Part shown: in pieces, positions 43,939 to 57,400 of the stretch
Layout of the letters: the number at the start of each line of letters is the position of its first letter
Numbering within the stretch: position 1 is the first letter of the stretch
Assembly: GCA_022393335.1 (NCBI GenBank)
Contig: JAJEKB010000591.1
Coordinates: 1 to 64,000, forward strand
From: Macrotrachela quadricornifera
Taxonomy: Eukaryota > Rotifera > Eurotatoria > Philodinida > Philodinidae
Reading direction: 5' to 3'
DNA length: 64,000 nt
Position numbers and translations under genes: made by a program
Notes under the pieces: model-generated
What the model was told of the DNA's origin: nothing
The model's input: only the letters and a program-made list of their open reading frames with translations
Database searches by the model: none

Positions 43939-44658
43939 ATGGTGTATATTGGACCTTTGTCTTTACTATTTTCGGTTTTACTAGCCATTAATATGTATAG
44001 TGAAACAATTCAAAATTACGTCGTTATATGGATTGTTAAGCCATTATTAATGCCAATATTATTACTTATATTTTTATTAAATGCACATAATAATTTGTCA
44101 CTTGAACGAATATTTATCGTACTAGCACTTATTTTTTCTTGTTTAGGTGATCTATTATTATTGCAACATGGATATGATTTATTTTTATTTGGTTTAATAT
44201 CATTTTTAATTGCTCATATAAGTTATGTTATTTCATTTATAGTTAGATTTCAACATGAAGGAGATGCATTAAGACGACGTTTAACTTTGTCTGCAATGAT
44301 AATTGCATCAATTCCATTTTTAGCCTATATTGCATTTATGCTTTACATAATTTGTCCAAAATTAAGTACAAATATCGAGCAAGCAAATAGTTTACTTATA
44401 CCAGTCATTTTTTATACTTTTGTTATTGTTGGTATGGCTTATATATCTTATTTACGTGATCGAAAAGCTCCTGGGTTTTGGTCTGTCTTTATTGGAGCAA
44501 TATTTTTTGTTTTATCAGATTCTATTTTGGCATTGAATAGATTTGTTGCACCAATACCTACACCAGGCTTGTTCATTATGTTTACATATGGTGTAGGACA
44601 ATATTTAATTACAATTGGTACTTTACAAATAACTGCAAAAAACTCGAAAACGGTTTAA
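43939..44658 (+). CDS. TMEM86: TMEM86-type lysoplasmalogenase (YhhN family)
   Basis: An intronless 239-aa frame from ATG (ATAATGGTG) to TAA. About eight hydrophobic helices are evident. The family signature acidic residues are present: Asp in CLGDLLLL (residue about 72) and Asp in VLSDSILALNRF (about 197). GHISY-like helix text (AHISYVISFI) precedes the mid-loop and the end is YGVGQYLITIGTLQI. These ER-membrane enzymes hydrolyse the vinyl-ether bond of lysoplasmalogens to an aldehyde and a glycerophospho-base. Length and helix count match family members. TMEM86A versus TMEM86B cannot be decided. A run of A residues just before the ATG is a poor initiation context but there is no alternative start. 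Confidence 0.9.
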   Translation: MVYIGPLSLLFSVLLAINMYSETIQNYVVIWIVKPLLMPILLLIFLLNAHNNLSLERIFIVLALIFSCLGDLLLLQHGYDLFLFGLISFLIAHISYVISFIVRFQHEGDALRRRLTLSAMIIASIPFLAYIAFMLYIICPKLSTNIEQANSLLIPVIFYTFVIVGMAYISYLRDRKAPGFWSVFIGAIFFVLSDSILALNRFVAPIPTPGLFIMFTYGVGQYLITIGTLQITAKNSKTV

Positions 44659-47186
44659 ATTATTTGTTTATAATTTATTTTCTCTAATGAATAAATAGAT
44701 AAATTGATATCTTAAATTCAGTTATAATAAATTAGAAATCTCTTTTTTTATAGTGACTTTTTTTTTGAAGTGCTTATGGATTATATTCAAATTTATATTC
44801 TTGATAGAACTAATTTTTACCTGAATTGACATGTACTTTATAATATAAACTCATGTTTGCAATTCGTTTTCGATGCACTTCCATCAAAAATGAGCTTTGA
44901 AAAATGATATTCCCGTCTTTAAAATAGATTTCGCTGTAAAAATCCACATATAATGATCATGTTCTAATAAATAATTAATTCAAATATGATTGTCTAAATA
45001 TTTTTATCAATTTCCTACAATGTTTTTAGTAAGAACTGCACTGTTTGATTTCTCCTGAAAGAAATCTACATAATATTTTAAAAATTACCCGGTATATTCC
45101 ATAGCTGTTTTCCGTAGAAAATCTTGTTTTCTTGTAAATTAATATTTTAACAAGCAATGAAAAAAGAATTTTTCAAATATTGCTCTACGAATGTTTACCT
45201 TCTTTAATGCAGAGCGACGTGTTTATTCTCGTTATAAATTTGTATAATTTTTTGTAATGTATTAAATTAATAAGTTGAATGATCTTTGACGAGCAAAATA
45301 AAATCCAATATATTAAATAAAAATATTCAATCCAAAGATGGACAAACACAAGTTCGAGTGACAGATAACTTCAAAGTCAACACTTTTTTCATGGTGATTG
45401 ACATATGTTTGGCATAGCACTCGATGAATAACGGGTTAGAGTCGTGTTGAAATGGAATTTATTAATTGATTGAAATGGCACATAACTGGAATTGACTTAT
45501 ATCTAATTCAATCCATTTTTTTCATTTTATCAAAACTTTCAGGTAAATTATTCTTGTACAAATCATTCCATATGAGGGTTTTACACACTCAGTGCTCCAG
45601 TATGGTTGAGTACTGCGTTCAAACTTCTTATTAAAGGAAAATTTTGTTAATAAATATACTGCAATAAAACCTGTCGTCAGCATAATTCGTAATTTCATAG
45701 ATGATATGTATTTGTCCTATAAGTGTATTGTTATGTAGAAAATTGTTTATTTAATAGTGTGCATATTAGCAAGAAAAACAGCATTTGATAAGTATGACAG
45801 AAAAGGAAATATTTTCAAGTTGAAAAAAAGAAATCTTTTTCTTTTTTGATAATAATGAACTCATTCATCGAGTTCTTTTTATATTTTATTCAATAATATC
45901 TTTGTCTTCTATATGTTTAATTACTATTTTCATTTTCATTTTTCACACGAATGTTATTTTTGGGTAATTATAACGCTTTGAAAATATTTTATTTTTGTTT
46001 GTTTTTTTTCATACCGATAAAAGACTGTTTTACATGATTTGTACGGAGAAGATGTCGAAATGTTGACAGAGAAAATATTTGAATTTCTATTATAATACAC
46101 AAAAATGACGTAGCATTCTAACTTTTTTTTCTATGGCTTCTTTCTGTATGGTAGTTAACATGTAGAGTTTTAGAATACAATCCTTTTCGTCAAATATATT
46201 TTGTTAACAAGACATTTTGTCGTAGAACATTTCATCGAAATATAATTATTTTCTTGTCCTTAAATTCTTTTTTTTGTGATTGTCAACAAAAAAGTTAACA
46301 CATGTCATAATCTTTCATAATTTTTCTATAAAATGCATTAGATATTTTATTATTATATGAAAAGAATTTGACTGAAAGCAGGTGTTTGGTTGAAAACGAA
46401 GATCAGAATGACATTTCAAACGATGGATCAGTTGAGAATAAATCTAAACAAAAAATTTTTTAGTCCTATCTCAAAGCATGTTCGAATAAAAGAAGATTTA
46501 GAAAATTTAACTGTTCGATAGATAAAAAAAGAAATGATACTCATTAAACATTGAAACTCTTTCACTTTTATTTGGAAAAAAAATAATCCAAAATAAAATT
46601 TACATTTTTTTTTCGATATAGTATTGTTATCTCTCTTCAGAATCTACTCATTTGGGTTCTTCAATAAACTTATCATATAATCTATATATTGTATGAATTT
46701 TTTTTGTAAAATCACGATCTGAGGGTGAAGATAGTTTACTAACTATTATAGTAGTACAATCGAAAGATTATTTTATTTAAATATTTTTCAGTTTAGTAAT
46801 ATTTTCAAACTAACAATTGCTAATATAGTTTTTTATAATTAATTTTCTATTTATATTATTCAATTTACCTTATGATTTCCTTTTTTTGTTTTTTTAGTTC
46901 TCAGTATTTAATTTAAAAAAAAACACATTTTAATATTTAACTCATTTTATCTTCATTTTTTGTGGAAGCAAGAGAGTTGAAGTAAAAAAATAATTTTATT
47001 CAAGAAATAAAAATTACTAGTATTTTTATATTAAATATTTTTTTTAATATACTAAATCATTAGTGAATAATTGTAAAAATTATATTGTTCTGCTGTTATG
47101 TTAACAGTGTATATTTGCCTATGATAGATGTACAAAATCATTGCTTACAAATGTAAAACTCAAGTTTATCCTTTTCAATATATATG
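44659..47186. other. Intergenic, no gene seen
   Basis: About 2.5 kb of AT-rich DNA. I saw no exon chain, RNA gene or strong repeat. Confidence 0.4.
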
Positions 47187-47188
47187 TA

Positions 47189-48160
47189 ACGGGTGCGGCA
47201 GAATAAATGGCGGTCTCAGTATTTTGATGATAAGTTTTTTATCTTTGATCCTATCGAGCTAAATTTTTTTTTTAAAGATGCGCCTGTCAATTCTCTACAA
47301 TCGTATCTATTTCAACTAATTCAATTGCAATTCGTTAGTTTATTACTGTATATGATTCTGATTACTCTCAAAACCACAACTTTCTAACAAGAAGTTTTTA
47401 GTAGATAGTTCCGTAAGAAGTCGACAATATAAAACACAAATTACTTCAAAAACTATTCTCTCATGTTAGACTTTTTGTAGAGCTGTTTTCGCTGATCATT
47501 TTGGTAAAAAAACTTTTCGAATCTCATTAAAAAATGACGATATTATAGTCAAAACACTAAACAAGCCTCAAATGCCGTTTTTCTGATAAATAAGCATAAA
47601 AAGTTGACTAGCATGCCTTAACATGGCTGCGTTTTGAAGACATATAACACAGTAGATTTTGTATATAAAATTCCGCTCTATAAAACTCTATAGACAATCT
47701 TTCAGATATACTGCGAATACTATGATAAATCTCGATAGAACATTCTAAACGATATTTGTTTGAAAAAATATGTTATTTTCTTTTTTTACGATTAGCATCC
47801 TATAGATTATTCTATCGAGATTTGTACATTATATCTGAGTGAATCTGAGGAACCGACTATACGGTTTTGTAGAGCAAACTTTCCTCTACAAAACCTATTG
47901 TATCACATATCTCTCTGATTTGGCCATTGTAAGATATCATAATCCTACTAAAAACTTCTTGTTAGAAAGTTGTGGTTTTGAGAGTAATCAGAATCATATA
48001 CAGTAATAAACTAACGAATTGCAATTGAATTAGTTGAAATAGATACGATTGTAGAGAATTGACAGGCGCATCTTTAAAAAAAAAATTTAGCTCGATAGGA
48101 TCAAAGATAAAAAACTTATCATCAAAATACTGAGACCGCCATTTATTCTGCCGCACCCGT
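47189..48160. mobile_element. Non-autonomous DNA transposon with 216-bp inverted repeats
   Basis: The arms 47189-47404 and 47945-48160 are reverse complements with no mismatch found by eye, including a run of ten T/A. The ends read ACGGGTGCGGCAG...CTGCCGCACCCGT and are flanked on both sides by TA (47187-47188 and 48161-48162), consistent with a TA target. The 540-bp core has no transposase; it holds a small hairpin (CTCGATAGAA / TTCTATCGAG, 47731-47824). Identical 64-codon open frames in the two arms lack an ATG and arise from the repeat. Arm identity suggests recent insertion or ongoing gene conversion. Confidence 0.8.
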
Positions 48161-48879
48161 TAAAATAATTATTTAAAATTCTATTCTGGAATATTTTTTT
48201 ACTTTTAGTAATTATATTTTATATTCAACTTACGGATATTTTAATCTAAATGTTTTTCCAAAATGTTTTTAAGAAAAAAACATCGAGACATATCAGGTTA
48301 ATCAGCTATGATGCTTATTGGAATGAATCGCCTATTCTAATACATTGGTTGAAAAATATTTTCTTTAAAAATTATAGACTTCTCAACGCTGTCAAGATAC
48401 AATACTATATCTTTTTTTTTCGTTAAGAATGTTATTACCAAAAACAATTGTCCGAGTAGTCGATTTTCTAACGTCGAAACTAGCAGCGTAACCAGAAGAG
48501 GTTGAATGATGGAATACTGTTACAACAATTTTGTAATCCTTATTGAAGGTAACGTAATGTTTCCCACTCTTGAGATATGTCTTTCGATTCTGTTGTATGT
48601 GACGACATGCTAATCGAAAAAGTGTCATTTTTTCTTTCTTTTCGAAAGAAGATACGCCAAAAAAACGAACGATTAGTACCATGGTTTAGGCTCTTTATCA
48701 CAGGATTACATTTTTGTAAGAAATGTTATATCCTTAAAACGCTGATGTGTATATACGTTTATTCTTATATAAAACCGATCTAAAAGTTATCAGAACAATC
48801 ACTAAACGAACACATACATAGAAAAACAACAGGTTTTATACTACGTGACAAGTTAGATATTCCAACTATATTTTTTTAA
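48161..48879. other. Intergenic, no gene seen
   Basis: AT-rich sequence between the transposon and a foldback repeat. Overlapping short frames on both strands near 48400-48780 have no ATG-plus-splice structure I could support. Confidence 0.35.
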
Positions 48880-49295
48880 ATTAAAGATGAAGATATCAAG
48901 ATTTTGTTTATCCAACTACCTTCCATACTAACTTGCAAAAGTATTATTTTTTGATCGAATTACAAAAATTTTGCTTTCTTTGTATTTCTAGAAAAATACT
49001 GTATCAATTTTTTTTCTTTAGTTATTTAGGTCTCCTGAGGTAGCTTTCTATAAATTTTACACCAAAGAAAAAAGCTTTAAAACCTTTCAATAAACATATT
49101 TTGTGGAATTCGACAAGCTCTATTCATTCATATGGGAATAAAAAAAGAATGAATTGATTTTCTAATTATTTGCATTTCATAAAGAAAACAAAATTTTTAT
49201 ATTTCGATCAAAAGTAATATTTTCGCAAGATAATATGGAAGGTAGTTTGGATAAATAAAAACTCGATATCTTCACCTTTAATTTAAAACAAATGT
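48880..49295. mobile_element. Diverged foldback/MITE
   Basis: The left arm (TTAAATTAAAGATGAAGATA, then TTATCCAACTACCTTCCATA, then TTTTGATCGAA, to about 48985) pairs with the right arm at 49180-49295 (TTCGATCAAAAG, then TATGGAAGGTAGTTTGGATAA, then CACCTTTAATTTAA). Pairing is about 80 percent by eye, so the copy is old. The core has no coding capacity. Confidence 0.6.
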
Positions 49296-50329
49296 ACCAA
49301 TAAATTTAAATGAAATAGCAAAGATATACAACAAAACTTTTTGGAAAGGTCTTTTCGGACACACTGTAGATAACTAATACACTTGGAAAATACTTGACAA
49401 AAAGAAAGAAAAGATATAACTATAGTGACTAACATATATATAAAGAAAGAAGAGAGAACAAACAATTCCTTCCACTTAATTTCAACTTATGGCACGTCTA
49501 GTATACGTGCTATAACAAGAATGTATCTTTTTTTCAATGAAATCACGAAATTTCTTGTGTTTCTCGCTTGTAAAATTCGTAGGCAAATAGATCATTGGTG
49601 AAATAAAAATCATCAGTAATTATTGTTACAACAAACGTCTCTGTATTCAAAGAGATCAGTTATGATTATAATAATGCACTGAGCTAGCTGATAAATTTTG
49701 TGTGGATTGAGCTAGAAAGAGAAAAGTCTGTGACTCATATATATTTTGTTAATTTTACCATTGTAAAGAAAATGTTTTTTTCTAAATGCTCAGTAGTGGA
49801 ACAGATAGCTCCGGTAGTCTGACGCCGCTCCATCTTCGTTACGGCACTAATCGCAGCATAAATGTTGACGTTCAAAGATTTCATAATAATTGCAATACAG
49901 GGTATCTGAAAATAGCTTCTCATGTTATAAAACAGTGAAAAAAATTATTACGATGTCTTTTGTTATATAAATATAATAAAAAAATTAAAATAGGGATCTA
50001 CTTTTCAAACACTCTGTATACAATAACGAGAAATGCGAGGTTATAGAGATAGATTGTAGCCAATCAGATGAAAGTGTGAATAAAACATGTTTTGTATTCA
50101 TATATATTTCCTTTCGTACTTTTTTCTTCTACTTCACTATAATCCACATTGTTACTTCATATGACATAAACCTTTTTTTTTTACTTTCTCTACTGTTGAT
50201 CATATGCACTCACTATGTCTATCTGCACATGTTTTGTATATTCTCAGTAACGCTTGTAGTTGTCCTTGATTCATTTTCTATTACATATTCACTGTGTTAC
50301 TGTTGTTTTAATTACATGTGTTTGTAGAT
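49296..50329. other. Intergenic, no gene seen
   Basis: AT-rich with several short spurious frames; no supported gene or RNA. Confidence 0.35.
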
Positions 50330-50585
50330 TCTGAGATTAATCAGAAGAATTCAAAAGATTTTTGTCGTCAAATATGGATGGATATTAGGAAGAGCATTAT
50401 GAATAATTAATGTTGCTTGTTCAAATAAATTTCATGATGATGAAATTCCATTTTGGCCAGCAATTTATAGCTTAGCAAAAAAATTTTATGAAACACAGGT
50501 TTTGCCAACAATGCACTACGAAGTGACAGGCTTACAACAGTTGAAACAAAAGAAAATACATGTACATTATTTTCTTCCTCTGTAA
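50330..50585 (+). pseudogene. Decayed coding fragment, unknown family
   Basis: A coding-like stretch: one frame reads INQKNSKDFCRQIWMDIRKS and then, after a one-base shift near 50400 (ATGAATAATTAATG), NVACSNKFHDDEIPFWPAI, YSLAKKFYETQVLPTMHYEV and a stop at 50583-50585. It has no ATG at the front and a frameshift inside. An acceptor-like TTTGTAG precedes it. I recognise no family. Confidence 0.38.
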
Positions 50586-52799
50586 AAATAAAATGGATCT
50601 CTCAATCGTCTTTAGTATTATAAACTTGAAATATGCTTCTATCATAGATAAAAAAAATCAGCTCGTTTGCTCGAGTCACAATGAAGATACTGATTTTTTT
50701 CAATAAAATGATTTTTGTGGCAGTCTCCATTACATTTATAAGTAATCATTTTGTGTTTCTATTATACATAAACTGATATAAAATAAAACTAATGAATATA
50801 GAGTAAAACAATAAAAAACCTGATGTAGAACGCTTGAACGGTGTCAAGAGATGTTCACATGTTTAGTTTTTTTTCAGCTTTTTGGAACATCTTGTAAGTA
50901 CTTTTCTCACCAATATATTGTATAAAGAATAAAATAATTTTGAAATTTTTATTACTATTGTAAAAAAGAAAAAAAAACAGAAGGTCTTTGTCCGCAGGCG
51001 ATGAATTTGAAATTTTATATGTCGTTTTTTTTGTGACAGGATTTTTTGTTTGTGAAAGTATCTAGATATTGGACAAATGCAACCATCTGAAAGAAACCTA
51101 ATCTTGTCCAAAAAGAAAAACAATACTACCCTTAGAATGCATATCATAGCTGATTTTAATTAAGATTGAAACTTTTCATATGCTGATTCAAATAAAATCT
51201 ATGAATTTATATTTCATCCTTGTAAAATTGAGTTTTTTTATTTTCTCTTAAAATTTTCTTTTTTTCACTGTCTTTATTTACTTTTTTTTGTGTGAGTCAA
51301 GTAAAAGGAATGATGCCATAGCTTTCTATATTTGTATACATGGAGAAGACATTGAATAAAAAAAAAATAATGAGATTTTGTTTACTTATGCTTGTTCTTT
51401 TTTATATTGACATAGCTAGTAAAAATACTATAGGCATTCACTGCATCGTTATTTAAAGGTTAACAGCATTTCTTCCTGAGAAGTATTAGGTTCTTTTTGC
51501 TTCACGCAATCAAATTCAAAAGTTCATTTGCAAAAACCCAGTTATCTTATCTTAGTAAGTTAGCTATACAAAGAATATTAGAAAGATTAGCAAGTACAGT
51601 GTTTGAAAAACTTTAAAACACACGATAAAATTTACAACAAATTATTTCAATTAGTTTTTTAGGTTTTAAATAATGAACTTTGAGTCATTCCAATAATATA
51701 ATTTTTGCTCTAATAAATTATTTTTTACTACATGAAGAGCTTATAGGTCGTGTTACTGTTTTAAAATGCAAGATTTTTCAAATTTGATGTCCGTATCAAC
51801 CTTGGATGAAGTGTCTATGTGCCTTTAGAATACTCAAAATCTTTAAATAGATTCTTCAGTTCCAGAAAGCATTACAGGTACAAATTTCATGGTACTTGCT
51901 GGCTTTCAGGCATGTAAAAGTCTGAGAAGAACAAGTGATACTGGTGGTTTCAAGGCATAAAGCTCGGTATCATTGGGCTTCTACGCCCATAATGGCTTGG
52001 GAATAATGAATTAAAGGTAATACTTTACTGTTATTTCTCACAAAACAACTACTTTTTTGATTTATGATTGTAACACTTTTGTATATTATTAGCCATATCT
52101 TAAAAGAAATAGTATAAAATGTTAATATGATCTGTTTAGTAACATTAGTATTCCGATTATTTTTATCAAACTTAGTATGACAAAGTATACCTAAAGCTCT
52201 AATTAAAAACAGTTGTCTTTACTTGGATGAAGGCAGACTACGAGTAGAATTTTAATAATAATTCACTGTCCTATTATCATCCAATTAGCAAGCTATTTAG
52301 GTATGACATGCATTTGTGTTAGAATTAGAGAACATTTACTAAACAGAACAATATTTTCATAGCGACATCTCCTGATAAAAACAGTTATTACAATTTTGAA
52401 AAATAATTGAACTTATGATTTAGGATGCATATGATAGTTTCATAAAGCAAAAGAACTATATAACTACATTTCTTTTACTATAGCAAGTCTTTCAGTGCAC
52501 ATATAAGAATACATCTAATTAGTTTGAACTCATTTATAATTTTGTAAAAGACTAACTATTGAATTCTTTGAAATTGATTTATGTTTAATATAAATCCATT
52601 TCAACAGAGAAATATTGTAGAGACCTTATAGAAAACTTTTCAATACGAACGATTTTGATACGTGTTTTTTTCTTTTAAGTAATCGTTAAATTAATAGAAT
52701 GTTATATGTTTTCTAGATAAAAAAAAATATCAGTTGATACCGACTTTTCATTGCTGCAGGTAACGTTATTGATCTTTTATTAAGAAAAAAAAACTAATA
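50586..52799. other. Intergenic with one GC-richer island
   Basis: Mostly AT-rich. At about 51850-52005 composition shifts (TGGTACTTGCTGGCTTTCAG, then CATTGGGCTTCTACGCCCATAATG, a stem-loop). No protein frame spans it. It could be an unrecognised structured RNA or a relic. Confidence 0.35.
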
Positions 52800-53675
52800 A
52801 TGGATGAGAATACAATGGCAATACAAAAGGAAGAAAATGTTCAACTTTTAGATAAAGGTATTGAAGCACTTGGTCCATGGGTTAATGATCTTGAAAAACT
52901 TAACAAGGAATTTACCAATGCTAAACCATTTCCAAATGTTCAAATCAATAATTTTTTTAAGCCAGAAATAGCTGAAGCACTTTATCGTGTATTTCCAAAG
53001 GTTACTGATAATCATAAATGGATTATTTATAATAATCCAATTGAAAAAAAATATGCATTAACAGATTTTTCTGCTTTACCACAATTTAAAGATTTATTTG
53101 CTCTTTTACAAACTGATCAATTTGTTGAACTTATTAAAAAAATTAGTGGAATTGAAAATATAGAAGCTGATCCACATCTTCATGGTGCTGGACTTCATCA
53201 ACATATTCCAGGTGGCAAACTTGATATGCATCTTGATTATAGTATACATCCAATGACAGGCAAAGAACGTCGAATTAATTTAATCATTTATTTAACTAAA
53301 GATTGGGAAGAAGAATATGGTGGAGCTATTCAATTATGGAATGAAGATTTTACTAAATGTGAAAAGAAATTAACTCCTTGTTTTAATACAGCTATGCTTT
53401 TTCGTACTTCGGATGTTTCTTATCATGGTCTACCATTACCAATTAAATGTCCAGAGAATAATTCACGTAAATCAATTGCTATTTATTATGTATCAGATCC
53501 TCGACCAGATCTTACGAATATTCGTTATAAAGCACAATTTCGTCCATTACCTACACAACCAATTAATGATAAACTCGAACAACTTTATCGTATTCGAGAA
53601 AAACGTATTATTACAAAAGATGATTTAGAAACTATTTATCCAAATTGGGAAACGGATGGAAATGGATTTTGGTAA
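52800..53675 (+). CDS. Prolyl-4-hydroxylase-like 2OG-Fe(II) oxygenase
   Basis: An intronless 291-aa frame from ATG to TAA. The double-stranded beta-helix core carries the iron site H144-L-D146 (in GGKLDMHLDYSIHP) and H209 (SDVSYHGLPLP). A downstream Arg/Lys pair (NSRKSIAIYY, 223-224) is suited to the 2-oxoglutarate carboxylate. RRINLIIYLTKDWEEEYGG and LWNEDFTK between them are typical of PF13640-type proteins. The enzyme should couple oxidative decarboxylation of 2-oxoglutarate to hydroxylation of a protein or small molecule; the substrate is unknown. There is no signal peptide, so it is probably cytosolic. Compact size and lack of introns resemble bacterial and Tpa1-like members, so transfer is possible but unproven. 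Confidence 0.86.
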   Translation: MDENTMAIQKEENVQLLDKGIEALGPWVNDLEKLNKEFTNAKPFPNVQINNFFKPEIAEALYRVFPKVTDNHKWIIYNNPIEKKYALTDFSALPQFKDLFALLQTDQFVELIKKISGIENIEADPHLHGAGLHQHIPGGKLDMHLDYSIHPMTGKERRINLIIYLTKDWEEEYGGAIQLWNEDFTKCEKKLTPCFNTAMLFRTSDVSYHGLPLPIKCPENNSRKSIAIYYVSDPRPDLTNIRYKAQFRPLPTQPINDKLEQLYRIREKRIITKDDLETIYPNWETDGNGFW

Positions 53676-54431
53676 TTTTAATCATATTATTTTTAATCAA
53701 TCAATAAATATATGAATAAAACATTTGTTTGCGTTTGTTTTTAATTTTTTGCATAGTTTACTCTGCTTTTCTTCTTTATGTTAACTCAATTGCCATAAAT
53801 TGTCATACGCTTATATAAATGCAAAGCAATAAAATATATTTTTAATTACATAAAAAAGATTTTGTCTTTTATATTATTATTTATTTGCTAATGAAGTAGG
53901 AATAGAGTTGTTCTTTATATACTTAGAATAGATAAATTTAATAATATACAAAAGAGTTTAACGCTTTAAAATGTTCATATTCATACAATGGAAAAAAAAT
54001 ATTTTAATTATCAATCTGTTTAGATATTTGTTGATGGCATCTTAGAACTATACGACATAGCTATGAAATAAATAAAATCATAAGTTTTTTAGCAAGATGT
54101 TTGTAGTCTTTTCATTGAAAAGTATTGTGACATAAATTGTCATCTACCACATAGCCATATTATTAAACATACTCATATTAATAATTTCTGTTACATTTGT
54201 TGATCATTTCCTTATCTTATAATTCACAAAATCAACTATAAATATATTATAATTCATTTTAACAATTACTTTGTTTTCTTAATTATTCAAATTTCTCTAA
54301 TTTTTTTTAATCATTATCTGTTCTTTTATTGTTTTTTTCAAATGACTACAAACAAATCAAATTAAAAGTTGTACAAGTAAATATAAAAAAATATACTTGA
54401 TCGAGAAAAAAGAAAAGAAACAGTTTAAATG
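53676..54431. other. Intergenic between convergent genes
   Basis: About 750 bp of AT-rich DNA between the 3' ends of the oxygenase (plus) and the EGF-repeat gene (minus). AATAAA-type signals occur near both stops. No gene seen. Confidence 0.4.
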
Positions 54432-57400
54432 TTAAGTATCTTTCTTATACATATCGCCTCTATCTGGCATATCTAAATAAAAAATATAAATAATATAATT
54501 TTAATTTTAATGTTTGGTTTTTTTTTTACATACCAGGTCCATTTGCTGTTAATGGAAATTGACAAGCATCACCTTTCCAACCTGATGGACATTGACATTC
54601 GCCTGTTACAACATCACATAATTGAAATGATTGACATGAACATGGTTTACAACCAACACCATATGTATTTGTTGGACAATCTTAAATGAAATAAATAAAT
54701 ATATTATTATATATCATAATTCGAAATTTATAATTAATACCTTGTTCACATCGTTTACCCGTTCGACCAGCTGGACAATCACATATACCTGTTTGAGCAT
54801 TACAAGAATTTCCATTACAATCGCATTTATTTAAACAATCATCACCCCATTGTCCTTCAGAACATGCTTTAAAATACAAAAAGAAATTTAATATTTTTTT
54901 CTTTATGAAAAAAAAATGTTTTTATATACCTATTTCACATCGATCACCATGATAACCTGGTTTACATCGACATTTACCCGTTTTTGGATCACAACCATTT
55001 GATGTGTCCGTTGAACAATTACATGTTTGAGAACAATAAAATCCATATGTAAATGGTCGACATTCTAATTTCATATGTTTTTTTTTATTCAATTATTAAA
55101 CATTTTTATTATTCTTACCAAATTGACAAGTTGAACCAAAATAACCAATGGAACACGAACAACAACCTGAGATTTTATTACATCGAGCACCATTTTTACA
55201 TTGACATATTTCCGAACAATTTCGTCCAAATGTTCCTTCAGGACATTCTAAATATTATTATTAAAAGATAAAATTACTTATCAATAATACAAACCTTGAT
55301 CACATAATTTTCCTGTTATACCCATACCACAAAGACAAACTCCTGTACGTGCATCACATGTTGCTCCATTATGACAATCACATCGATGAATACATCCAGC
55401 ACCATACCAACCACGTTCACAAGCTAAAGAAAAAGAACGAAATTTGTAATAAAATCTAATGATATAAAAAGAACAATGAATAAATGACAAACATCGTTCA
55501 CAATATCGTCCAACATGACCCGAATGACATAGACAACGACCCGATAATGGTTCACATTGAGCATTATTCATACACATACATTTTTGACGACAACCAGGTG
55601 GACCATAAAAACCTTCGAATTTATAAATCAAAATTTATTTTACAATAATAATTTTTTTTTTTCTTTTCTAATTACCTTCTGGACATGGAGATATTACTGA
55701 TTTTTTTCTTTGTTGTTCTAATAAACATTTTGAATCACCAGTACAAGATAATGAATTACATTCTCCTTTAAATTAATACAAAAATACTAATCATCTATTT
55801 TTTTTTGAATTAATTTTTTCTATATACCTGTTCGTGGATGACAAGCATTATCACCACTACATTGACATTTTTGCAAACACATATGTCCAAAAGTACCTTG
55901 TGAACATAATGATTCACATCGATTACCTGTAAAACCTGACAAACAAAAACAATGACCATCACGAGAATCACATTTTCCACCATTTTGACATGAACATCGA
56001 TGTATACAATCACGACCATAATAATTCAATGGACAGTCTATTCAAATAATCAAGATTATATTTCAAAATGATAATATTTACATAATTCAAAAGCAATATA
56101 TACACATAGAAATAAAAAAAAAATGAAGCATTGAACATTCATCAAATACTTACATATCAATAAACTATCTATTTTAAGTAACAATTCAAATAGTATCTTT
56201 TCAAATAAAACCTTTTCTCTTTTAACTCACCTTCTTCACAGCGTATTCCACGATGACCAGGCAAACATTGACACTTGCCAGTCTATAGGATGACGTAAAA
56301 AAAAAATATATATCGTTTTATGCATAAATAGAACAAAATCAAATATCATTTTTCTATTCAAAATGTAATTGAATCCTTTCTTTTTTTGAATAAAACAAAA
56401 AGCCTACCTACTTCCATATGACATGAAGCCGTATTTCCTTTATGACATAATTGACAACGATGTATTTCATCAACTATATTTTTTCCAATCGTTGTTGTTT
56501 GATTACAAAATATTCCACTAAAACCTGATTGACAATCACATGTTCGCATACGCCAATTACATACACCATAAATACATTGTGAACATGAATATTCACAATT
56601 CATACCAAAACGATTATGTGGACAACGATCTTGGAAAAAAAATTTCAAATATAAGAAGAAAAATTTAATAAATTTACTATTAATTGAATCAGATTGATGA
56701 GAATATGCATGACGTAGTGGAATTTTTCGTTGTACACGATTTGGTTGCATTGCTATTGAATAGAAAAAAAACCAATGTTAATCATAATCAATATGTTTTG
56801 GAATAATTATTAACAAAATTCATATTATTTTAAATTTATATAGAAATGAAAAAAATATTATTTTTATTATCATTAAATTTCATCATATTTGACCTTGTGA
56901 TTTATTCTAATTTATGATTAGACATTTGTTATCTAATTCATCTTTTTAAATATTCTATCTTTTTTCGATTGACCGATATAGACAATGTTTGAACCTAGTT
57001 TTCTTTTTAATAAGTATGTCAATGCACATCTGTATTCTTTCAAATAAAATAAAAAACTTGAGAAAGAGAACATTAGTTCATGGTCATCAATTTACAAATC
57101 AAACCCCCATGAACACTAACTATATATATATGTGTAAATGCGCTTGTAATGATATTGTCACCACCCGCTATGTTGAACACTCTTTTTTCTTGTATAAAAA
57201 GAAGAGAAACTATTGATATGAAAAAATCAAGTGGTGTACTCATTTATAACAAGCATCTATTATAGATTTCAATGTATTACTCAATCATTCATCATTGTTG
57301 CTCTTTCATTTTTAATACATTGAAGGATAAAATAAAGTCATATAAATGATAAAAAGTCAATTATTTTTAAAAGAAGAAAAAAAAAATACATATCTTTTAT

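Noticed and set aside
47193..48156. Two identical 64-codon open frames on opposite strands
   Set aside because: They begin without ATG and are identical only because they lie in the perfect inverted-repeat arms of the transposon.
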